64,000 nt of DNA from an uncultured Pelagibacteraceae bacterium (GTDB lineage: Bacteria > Pseudomonadota > Alphaproteobacteria > Pelagibacterales > Pelagibacteraceae). Below, piece after piece: positions 1 through 11,117 of the stretch. A model generated the notes under the pieces. That model was not told the origin of the DNA, ran no database searches, and was given only the letters and a program-made list of their open reading frames with translations. The position numbers were made by a program, and so were the translations under genes. The stretch spans positions 17,414 to 81,413 of the forward strand of contig CACGGD010000003.1 of the NCBI GenBank assembly GCA_902572605.1. Direction: 5' to 3'. Positions within the stretch are counted from its first letter, which is position 1, and each line of letters begins with the position of its first letter.

Positions 1-548
1 AAAAAATCATCAAAACTGTTTCTAAAATTGACTCTAATATAAATATATTGATAGATAACCAAAAAAATTCCTATGGCTCTGGTGGAATTAGTACAAAATT
101 AGATGCGGCTAAAATTTGTATTAATGCAGGCTGCCATATGTTTATTGCAAATGGGAAAAAAAATAACCCAATTAATAATATGGTTAAAAACAATATTTAT
201 ACTCACTTTATTCCAAAAATTTCTAGTTTAGACGCTAGAAAAAAATGGATTATTAGCTCTCTAAATTCTTCTGGTAAAATATATATCGATCAAGGAGCTG
301 CTCGAGCACTAAATGATGGTAAAAGTTTACTTCCAGCTGGTATTATTAAAGTAGAGGGTCTTTTTGAAAAAGGTGAAAATGTTCTTATCATAGACGAAAA
401 TAAAAAAAGTATTGCTAGAGGACTGTCATCATTTTCTTCTTCTGAAATCAACAAAATAAAAGGCAAACAAACCAAAGATATAGAAGATATTTTAGGATAT
501 TTAAGTAAGTCCGAAATAATTCATAAAGATGATATGGTAAAATTATAA
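1..548 (+). CDS. proB: Glutamate 5-kinase, C-terminal part (cut by window start)
   Basis: Glutamate 5-kinase phosphorylates glutamate in the first step of proline synthesis. The reading frame is open back to base 3 with no stop, so the gene begins outside the window; the TTG at 48 is internal. The visible part has the glycine-rich stretch GSGGISTKLDAAKICINAG, which matches the family's nucleotide/substrate region (usual form GTGGMATKLxAA), followed by a C-terminal PUA-like domain (about the last 80 residues, starting near LPAGIIKVEG). It ends 2 bases before proA, the next enzyme of the same pathway, so the two are almost certainly co-transcribed. Confidence 0.93.
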   Translation, partial: KIIKTVSKIDSNINILIDNQKNSYGSGGISTKLDAAKICINAGCHMFIANGKKNNPINNMVKNNIYTHFIPKISSLDARKKWIISSLNSSGKIYIDQGAARALNDGKSLLPAGIIKVEGLFEKGENVLIIDENKKSIARGLSSFSSSEINKIKGKQTKDIEDILGYLSKSEIIHKDDMVKL

Positions 549-550
549 GA

Positions 551-1792
551 ATGAAATATTTAAAAAAAATAGGTTTAAATGGAAGAAGAGCCTTTGAAAA
601 ACTTAAAGTTATTAATCATAATAAAATTAGATTAGTTATAAAAGATTATAGCACCGCTATTTTGAAAAACAAAAAAAAGATAATAAAGGAAAATGTAAAA
701 GATCTTAAAAATATAAAAAGGAAACATTTAATAGATAGACTAATTTTAAATGATAAAAAGATAGATGAAATTAGACATTCGATTAATGAAATTGCAAAGT
801 TCAAAAATCCAATTGGTCAAGTGTTAGAAGAGTGGAAAAGACCAAACAAACTTAAAATAAAAAAAGTTTCTACTCCAATAGGAGTTATAGGTATAATTTA
901 CGAAAGTAGACCTAATGTAACTGCAGATGTTGCAGCTTTATGCTTAAAATCTGGTAATTGTTCTATTTTAAGAGGAGGTTCGGAGTCCTATAATTCAAAT
1001 AAATTATTAGCTAATCTATTTCGAGAGTCATTAGTTAAAAACAATATTGATAAAAACTGTGTTCAATTTATAGAAAAAAAGGAAAGGAAAATAGTTGACC
1101 TACTTCTATCAAAAATGAGCAATTATATTGATGTAATTGTTCCAAGGGGAGGTAAAGGATTAGTCAAAAAAGTTCAAAAATTTTCAAATATTCATGTCAT
1201 AGGACATCTCGAAGGATTATGTCATATATATTTAGATAAAAGTGCAAATCTAGCTCTAGCAAAAAAAATTATCCTAAACGCAAAAATGCGAAGAACAAGT
1301 ATTTGTGGTGCGTTGGAAACTTTATTAATAAATGAAAAAGTATTAAGTTCTCACGGTAAAAAAATAATAAACTCATTGATGAATTCAGGTTGTGAAGTCA
1401 GAGTAGATAGTAAAATTAATAAACTTTTCAAAAATAAATTAAAAAATGCAAAAGAAATTGATTGGAGAACAGAATATTTAGATGCGAAGATATCAATAAA
1501 AACAGTCAAAAATGTTAATGATGCAGTTAATCATATTTTAAAATATGGAACTATGCACACTGATAGTATTATTACAAATAGTTCTAAAAATGCAAAAATA
1601 TTTTTAGAGGGGGTTAACAGTTCTATAGCGATGCATAACGTTTCAACACAATTTGCCGATGGAGGTGAGTTTGGATTTGGAGGTGAGATTGGAATTTCTA
1701 CTAATAAACTTCCCCCAAGAGGACCGGTTGGTATTAATCAGCTAACTTCTTATAAATATATTGTGTCTGGGAAAGGAATTATTAGACAATAA
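551..1792 (+). CDS. proA: Gamma-glutamyl phosphate reductase
   Basis: This enzyme reduces glutamyl-5-phosphate to glutamate semialdehyde with NADPH, the second proline step, in the cytoplasm. The 413-residue length is normal. The aldehyde dehydrogenase fold is recognisable: PIGVIGIIYESRPNVTADV (about residues 109-127) and the catalytic cysteine in MRRTSICGALETLL (Cys252). A C-terminal FGFGGEIGISTNKLPPRGP segment is also typical. The ATG at 551 follows the proB stop by 2 bases, and nadD starts 3 bases after its own stop. Confidence 0.96.
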   Translation: MKYLKKIGLNGRRAFEKLKVINHNKIRLVIKDYSTAILKNKKKIIKENVKDLKNIKRKHLIDRLILNDKKIDEIRHSINEIAKFKNPIGQVLEEWKRPNKLKIKKVSTPIGVIGIIYESRPNVTADVAALCLKSGNCSILRGGSESYNSNKLLANLFRESLVKNNIDKNCVQFIEKKERKIVDLLLSKMSNYIDVIVPRGGKGLVKKVQKFSNIHVIGHLEGLCHIYLDKSANLALAKKIILNAKMRRTSICGALETLLINEKVLSSHGKKIINSLMNSGCEVRVDSKINKLFKNKLKNAKEIDWRTEYLDAKISIKTVKNVNDAVNHILKYGTMHTDSIITNSSKNAKIFLEGVNSSIAMHNVSTQFADGGEFGFGGEIGISTNKLPPRGPVGINQLTSYKYIVSGKGIIRQ

Positions 1793-1795
1793 TTA

Positions 1796-2338
1796 ATGCT
1801 AAGTCTAAACAGTAAAACAATTGGTATTTTTGGAGGAAGTTTTGATCCACCTCATAAAGGGCATCTTGAAATTTGTAAAATTAGTCTAAAAAAAATAAAA
1901 CTTAAAAAAATTTATTGGGTTATAACAAAAAAAAATCCTTTTAAAAAAGAACCTTTTTTTCCATTAAAACAACGAGTCTCAAAATCAAAAAAAATCATCA
2001 AAAGACATAAAAAAATACAAGTTTTATATTTAGATGATAAAATTCAATCTTCTAATATGATAAATGTGATTAATCATTTTAGAAAAATAAAAAAGCAAAA
2101 AAATTTATGTCTAATTCTAGGGTCGGATAATTTATTAAATTTTCATAAGTGGACAAGTTGGAAAAAGATAGTTAAAATAACAAAATTAGTTGTTTTTTCT
2201 AGAAGAGGATATGATAAAAAGAATAAAGAATCTATTGTAGTGAAATATCTTAATAAAAAAAATATTATTTTTATAAACAATAAGTTAATTAATATTTCCT
2301 CATCAAATATTAAAAAGAATTATTTAAGAAAATCCTAA
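1796..2338 (+). CDS. nadD: Nicotinate-nucleotide adenylyltransferase
   Basis: NadD transfers AMP to nicotinate mononucleotide in NAD synthesis. The N-terminus GIFGGSFDPPHKGHLEI has the nucleotidyltransferase H-x-G-H motif, and ISSSNIKKN near the C-terminus is the matching ISSTxIR phosphate-binding motif. At 180 residues it is slightly shorter than most homologues and very lysine-rich, as expected at this base composition. Its stop overlaps the rsfS start (TAATG), which implies translational coupling. The nadD-rsfS neighbourhood is conserved in many bacteria. Confidence 0.93.
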   Translation: MLSLNSKTIGIFGGSFDPPHKGHLEICKISLKKIKLKKIYWVITKKNPFKKEPFFPLKQRVSKSKKIIKRHKKIQVLYLDDKIQSSNMINVINHFRKIKKQKNLCLILGSDNLLNFHKWTSWKKIVKITKLVVFSRRGYDKKNKESIVVKYLNKKNIIFINNKLINISSSNIKKNYLRKS

Positions 2339-2685
2339 TGAAAATAGTAGATATAAAAGAAAGCATTGAAAAGATTTTAGATAATAATAAAGCTTCAAAC
2401 ATAACTTCTATCAATTTAAAAAATAAATCTTATATAGCAGATTATATGATTATTGCTTCAGGTACTTCTTCGAGACATTTACAAGCCCTTTCAGAAATTC
2501 TTGTAGTAGAGCTTAAAAAAATAGGATTGGACAAATGTCGTATTGAAGGAAGAGAAAGTAATGACTGGAAATTAGTTGATGCAAACGACATAATAATCCA
2601 TATTTTTAATCCTGAAAAAAGAGAGTTTTATGACTTAGAAAAAATGTGGTCTGAAGAAATTCCTAAAGAAAAGGCAATCCTATGA
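2338..2685 (+). CDS. rsfS: Ribosomal silencing factor RsfS
   Basis: RsfS binds ribosomal protein L14 (uL14) and blocks subunit joining when nutrients are short. The 115-residue protein has the family core: YMIIASGTSSRHLQALSE, then GRESNDWKLVDANDIIIHIF and REFYDLEKMW. Its start overlaps the nadD stop and its stop overlaps the ctpA start by 4 bases (ATGA). The rlmH gene, which often follows rsfS, is absent here; ctpA comes directly next. Confidence 0.94.
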   Translation: MKIVDIKESIEKILDNNKASNITSINLKNKSYIADYMIIASGTSSRHLQALSEILVVELKKIGLDKCRIEGRESNDWKLVDANDIIIHIFNPEKREFYDLEKMWSEEIPKEKAIL

Positions 2686-3818
2686 AAAAAAATATTTTTT
2701 TAATTTTATTATTTTTAAATTTAAACATTGCAAGTTCTCACTCAAGTAATGAACTGTACGATAAAATCGATCTTTTTGGAGAAGTTATTCAAAACATTGA
2801 AACAGACTATGTAGATGATGTTGATCAATCTAAAATGATGGACTCTGCTATTAATGGAGTACTTCAATCGCTTGACCCTTACTCTGCTTACATGAGTCCA
2901 GAATTGTTTAAAGAAATGCAAACTGATACACGAGGTGAATTTGGAGGTTTGGGTATAGAAATTGGCATGGAGGCAGGAGTAGTGAAAGTCATATCTCCAA
3001 TAGATGATACCCCAGCAGCAAAAGCAGGGATAAAAGCTGGAGATTACATAGTAAAAATAGGAGATGATCAAGTCCAAGGAAAATCTTTAATGGAAGCAGT
3101 AAAATTAATGAGGGGTCCCGTTGGTACTTCTATTAAATTAACTGTGAGGAGAAAAAATGTAAAAAAACCTTTAGAATTCAAAATTATTAGAAAAATAATA
3201 GAGATTAAATCAGTAAATTCTGAAATTTTAGGAGAGGAAAAAAATTTAGGATATATTAGACTTAAATCATTTAATGAAAATAGTGACAAACAATTTCTAA
3301 AGATTGTAAAAGAATTTGAAAAAAACTCTAAAATAAAAGGCTACATATTAGATTTAAGAAACAATCCTGGAGGATTGTTAACTCAAGCCATCAATATTAC
3401 TGACTTTTTTTTAGATGATGGTGAAATAGTATCAACTAAAGGACGTAGGGCATCAGAAACTAGGAAGTTTTTTGCTAAAAAAGGAGATCAAATTAAAGGT
3501 AAACCTATAATAGTTTTAATTAATAATGGTTCTGCTTCAGCTTCTGAAATATTTGCAGGAGCTCTTAAAGACCATAAAAGAGCGATTATTTTAGGAGAAA
3601 ATTCTTACGGTAAAGGTTCAGTTCAGTCGATCATTCCTCTACGTAACGGTGGAGGAATGAGGCTTACAATATCTAAATATTATCTTCCTTCTGGTAATTC
3701 CATATCTGAAGTAGGAGTTACTCCAGATATAATTGTGGAAGAAAAAGGTGATGAATTCAAAATAAATTCAAAAAACGACAATCAATTAAATTACGCTTTA
3801 AAATTATTTAACTCTTAG
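2682..3818 (+). CDS. ctpA: Carboxy-terminal processing protease (S41 family)
   Basis: This is a periplasmic serine protease that trims or degrades proteins from their C-terminus. It starts with a short lysine-led hydrophobic signal peptide (about residues 1-20). A PDZ domain follows around residues 85-165 (GGLGIEIGMEAGVVKVISPI, PAAKAGIKAGDYIVKIG), then the S41 peptidase core. The catalytic serine lies in NNGSASASEIFAGAL and the lysine in GENSYGKGSVQS. At 378 residues it is shorter than typical CtpA (about 430-450), lacking most of the C-terminal extension. It overlaps rsfS by 4 bases and rppH follows after 2 bases. Confidence 0.94.
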   Translation: MKKNIFLILLFLNLNIASSHSSNELYDKIDLFGEVIQNIETDYVDDVDQSKMMDSAINGVLQSLDPYSAYMSPELFKEMQTDTRGEFGGLGIEIGMEAGVVKVISPIDDTPAAKAGIKAGDYIVKIGDDQVQGKSLMEAVKLMRGPVGTSIKLTVRRKNVKKPLEFKIIRKIIEIKSVNSEILGEEKNLGYIRLKSFNENSDKQFLKIVKEFEKNSKIKGYILDLRNNPGGLLTQAINITDFFLDDGEIVSTKGRRASETRKFFAKKGDQIKGKPIIVLINNGSASASEIFAGALKDHKRAIILGENSYGKGSVQSIIPLRNGGGMRLTISKYYLPSGNSISEVGVTPDIIVEEKGDEFKINSKNDNQLNYALKLFNS

Positions 3819-3820
3819 CA

Positions 3821-4291
3821 ATGATTAACAAAGTCCTTCCTTTAAGAATTGGAGTAGGAGCTATCGTTTTAAATAATCAAAACAAAGTCTTTGTTGGAAA
3901 ACGTAAAGATAACCCAATCAATAAATGGCAAATGCCTCAAGGCGGTGTAGATAAAAATGAGAGTTTTTTAGCTGCTATGAAAAGAGAATTAAATGAAGAG
4001 ACAAGTATCAAAAATATACAAATTATAAAAGAGTTAGATGAATGGTTTGAATACGAATTGCCTAAAAATCTTTTAGGAGTTATTTGGAAAGGTAAATTTA
4101 GAGGACAAAAACAAAAATGGTTTATAGTTAGATTTATTGGAAAAGAAAGTGAAATAAATTTAAAAACTAAACATCCTGAATTCATTGAATGGAAATGGGT
4201 GGAAATAGATCAATTACCAAAAATAATCGTTGATTTTAAAAAAAATGTTTATGAAAAATTAATTATAGAATTAAAAAAAATTATTTATTGA
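3821..4291 (+). CDS. rppH: RNA pyrophosphohydrolase (Nudix)
   Basis: RppH removes pyrophosphate from triphosphorylated RNA 5' ends, which opens transcripts to RNase E decay. The Nudix box is intact: GGVDKNESFLAAMKREL followed by NEET. The surrounding sequence (RIGVGAIVLN, PINKWQMPQGG, then KQKWFIVRF) is that of the RppH/YgdP group rather than a generic Nudix hydrolase. The length of 156 residues is normal. Its last 11 bases overlap the end of atpC on the opposite strand, so no terminator separates these convergent genes. Confidence 0.92.
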   Translation: MINKVLPLRIGVGAIVLNNQNKVFVGKRKDNPINKWQMPQGGVDKNESFLAAMKRELNEETSIKNIQIIKELDEWFEYELPKNLLGVIWKGKFRGQKQKWFIVRFIGKESEINLKTKHPEFIEWKWVEIDQLPKIIVDFKKNVYEKLIIELKKIIY

Positions 4292-4673
4292 TTTGTCTAA
4301 GTGTATCAATCTTATAAGATAATAAATATTTTTCTTTATCACTAATTTCAGCTTTGTTAATTTTTTCCTCAGAATTCTGAATTATTGATTCTATAGATTT
4401 TTGGTCTAAAGTATCTAGACCTCTAGCTGTTGAGGTTAATATTAATAAACTATTATTTGAAAATTCTACTGTTCCATCTTCAATGAAAAATTTTTTTTCT
4501 CCACTACTTTCTTTAATTTCTATTAAGCCAGGTCTTAAAAATGTAATTAGAGGTATATGATCTTTTAATATCCCCATTTGACCTTCATAAGATGGAATGG
4601 TCACTTCTGTTGCTTCTGTTTTTAAAATTGATTTATCTGGACTTATAATTTCAACTACAAAGTTTTCTGACAT
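4281..4673 (-). CDS. atpC: F1 ATP synthase epsilon subunit
   Basis: The epsilon subunit is part of the rotor stalk and can inhibit ATP hydrolysis. The 130-residue protein has the beta-sandwich domain (FVVEIISPDKSILK, VTIPSYEGQMGILKDHIPLI) and a short helical C-terminus. It is the last gene of the atpHAGDC series, 2 bases after atpD. Its stop lies inside the end of rppH, which runs the other way. Confidence 0.95.
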   Translation of the reverse strand: MSENFVVEIISPDKSILKTEATEVTIPSYEGQMGILKDHIPLITFLRPGLIEIKESSGEKKFFIEDGTVEFSNNSLLILTSTARGLDTLDQKSIESIIQNSEEKINKAEISDKEKYLLSYKIDTLRQINK

Positions 4674-4675
4674 TT

Positions 4676-6974
<2,299 letters not shown>

Positions 6975-6975
<1 letters not shown>

Positions 6976-8504
6976 TATTTGTTACCTTTTTTATATTCCT
7001 CGATTATTTGAGAAAGAAGTTTTTCTGTATTTTCTTCAAGTTTTCCGGAAGACTCGATGGAGTCAATTATTTCTGTTTTTTCTGATTTAATTTTTTCGAT
7101 AATATCTTTTTCAAATTTTTTTATTTTATTTAATTCAATATCATCAAGATAACCTTTTACCCCGGTAAATACTGAAACTACCTGCTCAGCGACAGTCAGT
7201 GGAGAGTATTGATCTTGTTTTAAAAGTTCTGTTAATTTTGCTCCTCGATTTAATAATTTTTGGGTAGATGCGTCTAAGTCTGAACCAAACTGTGCGAAAG
7301 CAGCCATCTCTCTATATTGAGCTAGTTCTAACTTGATAGAACCTGCAACTTTTTTCATAGCTTTAGTTTGTGCTGCTGATCCTACTCGAGATACAGACAG
7401 TCCAACATTTACAGCTGGACGAATTCCCTGATTGAATAACTCAGTTTCTAAAAATATTTGCCCATCTGTTATAGAAATAACATTAGTTGGAATATAAGCA
7501 GAGACATCTCCGGCTTGAGTTTCTATAATAGGCAAAGCCGTTAATGAGCCTCCACCATTTTTGTCATTCAATTTAGATGCACGTTCTAACAATCTACTAT
7601 GTAAATAAAATACATCACCTGGATATGCTTCTCGCCCTGGAGGTCTCCTCAAAAGTAAAGACATTTGTCTATAAGCTACGGCTTGTTTAGATAAATCATC
7701 ATAAACAATTAATGCATGCATTCCATTATCTCTAAAATATTCACCTATCGTACATCCTGTATAAGGTGCTAGGAATTGTAATGGAGCAGAGTCAGATGCA
7801 GTAGCAGCTACTATAGTTGTATATTTTAGAGCACCTGCTTCTTCTAAAGTTTTAGTTATCTGAGCTACGGTAGAACGCTTTTGACCAATTGCAACGTATA
7901 CACAGTATAATTTTTTCTTTTCATCTGAAGACTCGTTTATTTTTTTTTGATTTATAATTGCATCAATTGCCACTGCAGTTTTTCCAGTTTGTCTATCACC
8001 TATGATTAATTCACGTTGTCCTCTTCCAATTGGTATAAGAGAGTCAATTGATTTTAAACCTGTTTGCATTGGCTCGCTTACTGACTGTCTAGGGATAATA
8101 CCAGGTGCTTTAACTTCAACACGTTTTCTATTTTTAACTGAAAGTTGACCTTTTCCATCTATAGGATTTCCCAATCCATCAACTACTCTACCTAAAAGTT
8201 CTTTACCTACTGGAACATCTACAATCGCATTTGTTCTTTTAATAGTATCACCCTCTTTAATTTTTCTATCATCACCAAAGATAACCACTCCTACGTTATC
8301 ACTTTCCAAATTTAGAGCCATTCCTTTAGATCCATCTTCGAACTCAACCATCTCACCCGCCTGAACATTATCTAGGCCATAAACTCGGGCTATTCCGTCT
8401 CCAACCGATAAAACTTTTCCTATTTCTGAAACTTCAGCTTTTTCACCAAAATTTTTAATTTGATCTTTTAATAGTTTTGTAACTTCTGATGGATTAATTG
8501 ACAT
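6975..8504 (-). CDS. atpA: F1 ATP synthase alpha subunit
   Basis: Alpha is the non-catalytic nucleotide-binding subunit of F1. The P-loop GDRQTGKT is at about residues 169-176, and the [17 protein letters not shown] signature is intact. The length of 509 residues is standard. It starts 1 base after atpH ends and shares a base with atpG. No F0 genes (atpB, E, F) lie nearby, which is normal in alphaproteobacteria, where F0 forms a separate operon. Confidence 0.98.
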
Positions 8505-8505
8505 A

Positions 8506-9063
8506 TTAGTTCTCTAACATTGCTAGTTTATATTTTTTTAATTTATTTTTTACAGAAGTATCAATCATAAAACTACCTAATTGTAGTTTCAAACCTCCAA
8601 TTAATTCTTTGTCCACTTTATAATCAAATTTAATTGTTGACCCCATTGATTTCGATAAATCTTTGCTTATTTCATCTAGTTCAGTTGTAGACAATTCTTT
8701 TGATGAAATGAGTGAGGCTTTAATTTCTCCTCTTTTTTTAGAACACAATTTTAAAAAACTCTCAGAAATTTTCTTTACAAAGAAAATTCTTCTTTTCTCA
8801 ACTAATAACAAAAAGAAATTTTTTAAATTTTTTGAAAAACCTAATTTCTCTGTTAATAAATTGATAAAACTATTTTGAGTGTTTATGCTCTGAGTAGGAT
8901 TTTGTATAAAATTTTTTATCTCAGAGCTAGAATTAAAAAGTGATTGAAAATTCCTAACATCACTCTCAATTTTATCTATTTCTTTAGTCTCACTAGCTAC
9001 TTCAAATAAAGCACGAGAATACCTTTCTGATGTTTCAGTAGAGAAAGATTTATTTGTGCTCAT
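8506..9063 (-). CDS. atpH: F1 ATP synthase delta subunit
   Basis: Delta joins F1 to the peripheral stalk. The protein has the usual helical N-terminal domain ([14 protein letters not shown]) and a C-terminal part with [21 protein letters not shown], close to the conserved GGxxxxxGxxxxDxSxxxxL pattern. At 185 residues it is the normal size. It is the first gene of the F1 operon, after an 82-base spacer downstream of priA that has a possible promoter. Confidence 0.95.
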   Translation of the reverse strand: MSTNKSFSTETSERYSRALFEVASETKEIDKIESDVRNFQSLFNSSSEIKNFIQNPTQSINTQNSFINLLTEKLGFSKNLKNFFLLLVEKRRIFFVKKISESFLKLCSKKRGEIKASLISSKELSTTELDEISKDLSKSMGSTIKFDYKVDKELIGGLKLQLGSFMIDTSVKNKLKKYKLAMLEN

Positions 9064-9145
9064 TTTTTATTGTCAGAATTTATTGTGAAATAATGCTGTG
9101 GTCGTACCATAAGAGTATAACTTGATCAAGTTAGCAATTTTGAAC
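9064..9145 (-). promoter_or_regulatory. Spacer upstream of atpH with possible promoter and palindrome
   Basis: This 82-base gap between priA and atpH is the only sizeable break before the F1 genes. On the minus strand, TATACT at 9119-9114 is a good -10 hexamer; I see no convincing -35 at 16-18 bases from it. A perfect 14-base palindrome, AACTTGATCAAGTT (9119-9132), adjoins it and could be an operator or a short hairpin after priA. The roles are inferred from position only. Confidence 0.4.
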
Positions 9146-11089
9146 TTAAGCGAAGTTGATTGGATCCACATCAACCGTAAGTTTAATTTTTTGTGAGATT
9201 TTAAGCCCATTTAGTACTTTTGTTATTTTTTTTTGCATAAAAATTTGATTATCAAACTTAATCAATAACCGTGTACGAAAATTTTTTTTAATTTTTAAAA
9301 GCGGTGAGTCAACTGGTCCTAAAACTTCGATATTATTTATATCATTTAATCTAATTTTTATCTCTCTGGCGCCTTGCAAGCTTAGACTTCGATCTTTTGA
9401 AGATATAATTATAGCGATTAATCTTTTAAATGGAGGTAGCTTATTTTTTTTTCTTAATAGAAGCTCATTTTCAAGAAGTTCCTCTGATTTATCTTTAATC
9501 AATTCATTAAGAGTTAAATCTTGAGGATTTAATGTTTGATAAATTATCAAGGATTCTGAACTAAATCTTCCAGCCCTTCCACTTAACTGGTGGTATAATT
9601 GAATATTTTTTTCTGTTGTTCTTAAGTCATAACCTCTCCCAGAGAAATCAGCGTCCACAACTACAATGCAGTTTAATTTCGGAAAATTGAAACCTTTTGA
9701 AATCATTTGGGTTCCGATTAAAATATCTATTTCATTATCATTAATTTTTTTAAATAAATTTTTTGTTTCGTTTTTTGTCTTTAGATAATCACTTGAAAAT
9801 ATATTAACTTTTTTATGAGGAAATATTTCTCTAATTTCATCAAATATTTTTTCAACACCTACACCATACATAACAAATTCACAATTTTTTTCTAATTTAC
9901 ATTTTATTTTAATTTTTTTTTCAAAAGAACAATGATGACAAATAGCTTTATTTCTAATCTTATGAAACGTTAAATATAACGAACAGTTAGGACAGATATG
10001 TTTAAAACCACATTTTTTACAAATTAGATACGGAGCATAGCCTCTTCTATTAATGAAAAAAAGTACTTGATCACCTTTTTCTAAATATTTTTTTACTAGG
10101 TCTACTGTTTCATTAGAAATATATTTATTTTTTATTTTATTTAAATTTAAATTAATTATCTTAGCTTTAGGTAAAGGATAGTCGTCAAATCTTTTAAATA
10201 ATTTTATATGTCTATATTTTTTATTTTTTATGTTATTGTAAGTTTCAATTGATGGAACTGAAGTAACAAGATTTACAGGAATTCTTTCAAAGTTAGCTCT
10301 TGAAATTGCCATATCTCTTGCGTTATAAATTACACCTTCATCCTGCTTATAAGAAGCGTCATGCTCCTCATCTACAATTATGATTCCAAGTTTTTTAAAA
10401 GGTAAAAGTAAGGCAGATCTAGCACCCACTAATATTTTTATCTCATTATTAATAATTCCTTTCCAAATTAATCTTTTTTGTTTTGGTGAAATTTTAGAAT
10501 GCCAAATTGCAGGTTCAAAACCAAAAAAATCCTCAAATCTAGATTTAAAATCATTAGTTAAGAATATCTCTGGTAATAAAACTAAAGCCTGATTGTTTTT
10601 TTTTATAATCTTTTTAATAAGTTCAAAATAAACTAAGGTTTTACCTGAACCAGTAGTACCTTGCAGAACGGAGACATCAAACTTATTTTTTGTCTTTTCT
10701 AAAAATTTAAGTGCTGCAAACTGTTCTTCGTTCAAATCAAAATTTTTTTTTTCAGTTTTTTTTAATATAATTGAATCATCTTTTATTCTTATAAATTTAT
10801 CTGTGTTTCCTATTACCATCTTTAATACAAGACCAATTGGAACCATATTGTATGATGAAAACCATTCTATAAAATCAATTAGTTTTTTATCAATTGAGTA
10901 CTCAGTTTTTTTACTAATTTCTTTTATCTTTATATTTTTTGGTTCCTCATAATTATTTTTCCAGATTACGCCTATTTCTTTTTTTGATCCAAATGGTACT
11001 TCTACCAAATTTCCAATTTTACCCTGAATCTTAGAATTATAAGTAAAAGGAAAATTAAAAACTTTTGGCAACAAAACTTGTGCTTTCAT
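9146..11089 (-). CDS. priA: Primosomal protein N' (replication restart helicase PriA)
   Basis: PriA recognises stalled forks and reloads the replicative helicase. The order is an N-terminal fork-binding domain, a helicase core with Walker A GTTGSGKT (about residues 144-151) and the DEEH box (IIIVDEEHDASYKQDEG), then a zinc-binding insert with paired cysteines (CKKCGFKHICPNC, then CHHC and later CKLEKNC), and helicase motif VI (QLSGRAGR). At 647 residues it is shorter than the E. coli protein (732), mainly at the N-terminus and linkers. It sits between lpdA and atpH. Confidence 0.95.
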   Translation of the reverse strand: MKAQVLLPKVFNFPFTYNSKIQGKIGNLVEVPFGSKKEIGVIWKNNYEEPKNIKIKEISKKTEYSIDKKLIDFIEWFSSYNMVPIGLVLKMVIGNTDKFIRIKDDSIILKKTEKKNFDLNEEQFAALKFLEKTKNKFDVSVLQGTTGSGKTLVYFELIKKIIKKNNQALVLLPEIFLTNDFKSRFEDFFGFEPAIWHSKISPKQKRLIWKGIINNEIKILVGARSALLLPFKKLGIIIVDEEHDASYKQDEGVIYNARDMAISRANFERIPVNLVTSVPSIETYNNIKNKKYRHIKLFKRFDDYPLPKAKIINLNLNKIKNKYISNETVDLVKKYLEKGDQVLFFINRRGYAPYLICKKCGFKHICPNCSLYLTFHKIRNKAICHHCSFEKKIKIKCKLEKNCEFVMYGVGVEKIFDEIREIFPHKKVNIFSSDYLKTKNETKNLFKKINDNEIDILIGTQMISKGFNFPKLNCIVVVDADFSGRGYDLRTTEKNIQLYHQLSGRAGRFSSESLIIYQTLNPQDLTLNELIKDKSEELLENELLLRKKNKLPPFKRLIAIIISSKDRSLSLQGAREIKIRLNDINNIEVLGPVDSPLLKIKKNFRTRLLIKFDNQIFMQKKITKVLNGLKISQKIKLTVDVDPINFA

Positions 11090-11117
11090 ACAATAATAGT
11101 ATTAGAATTATTTTTAA

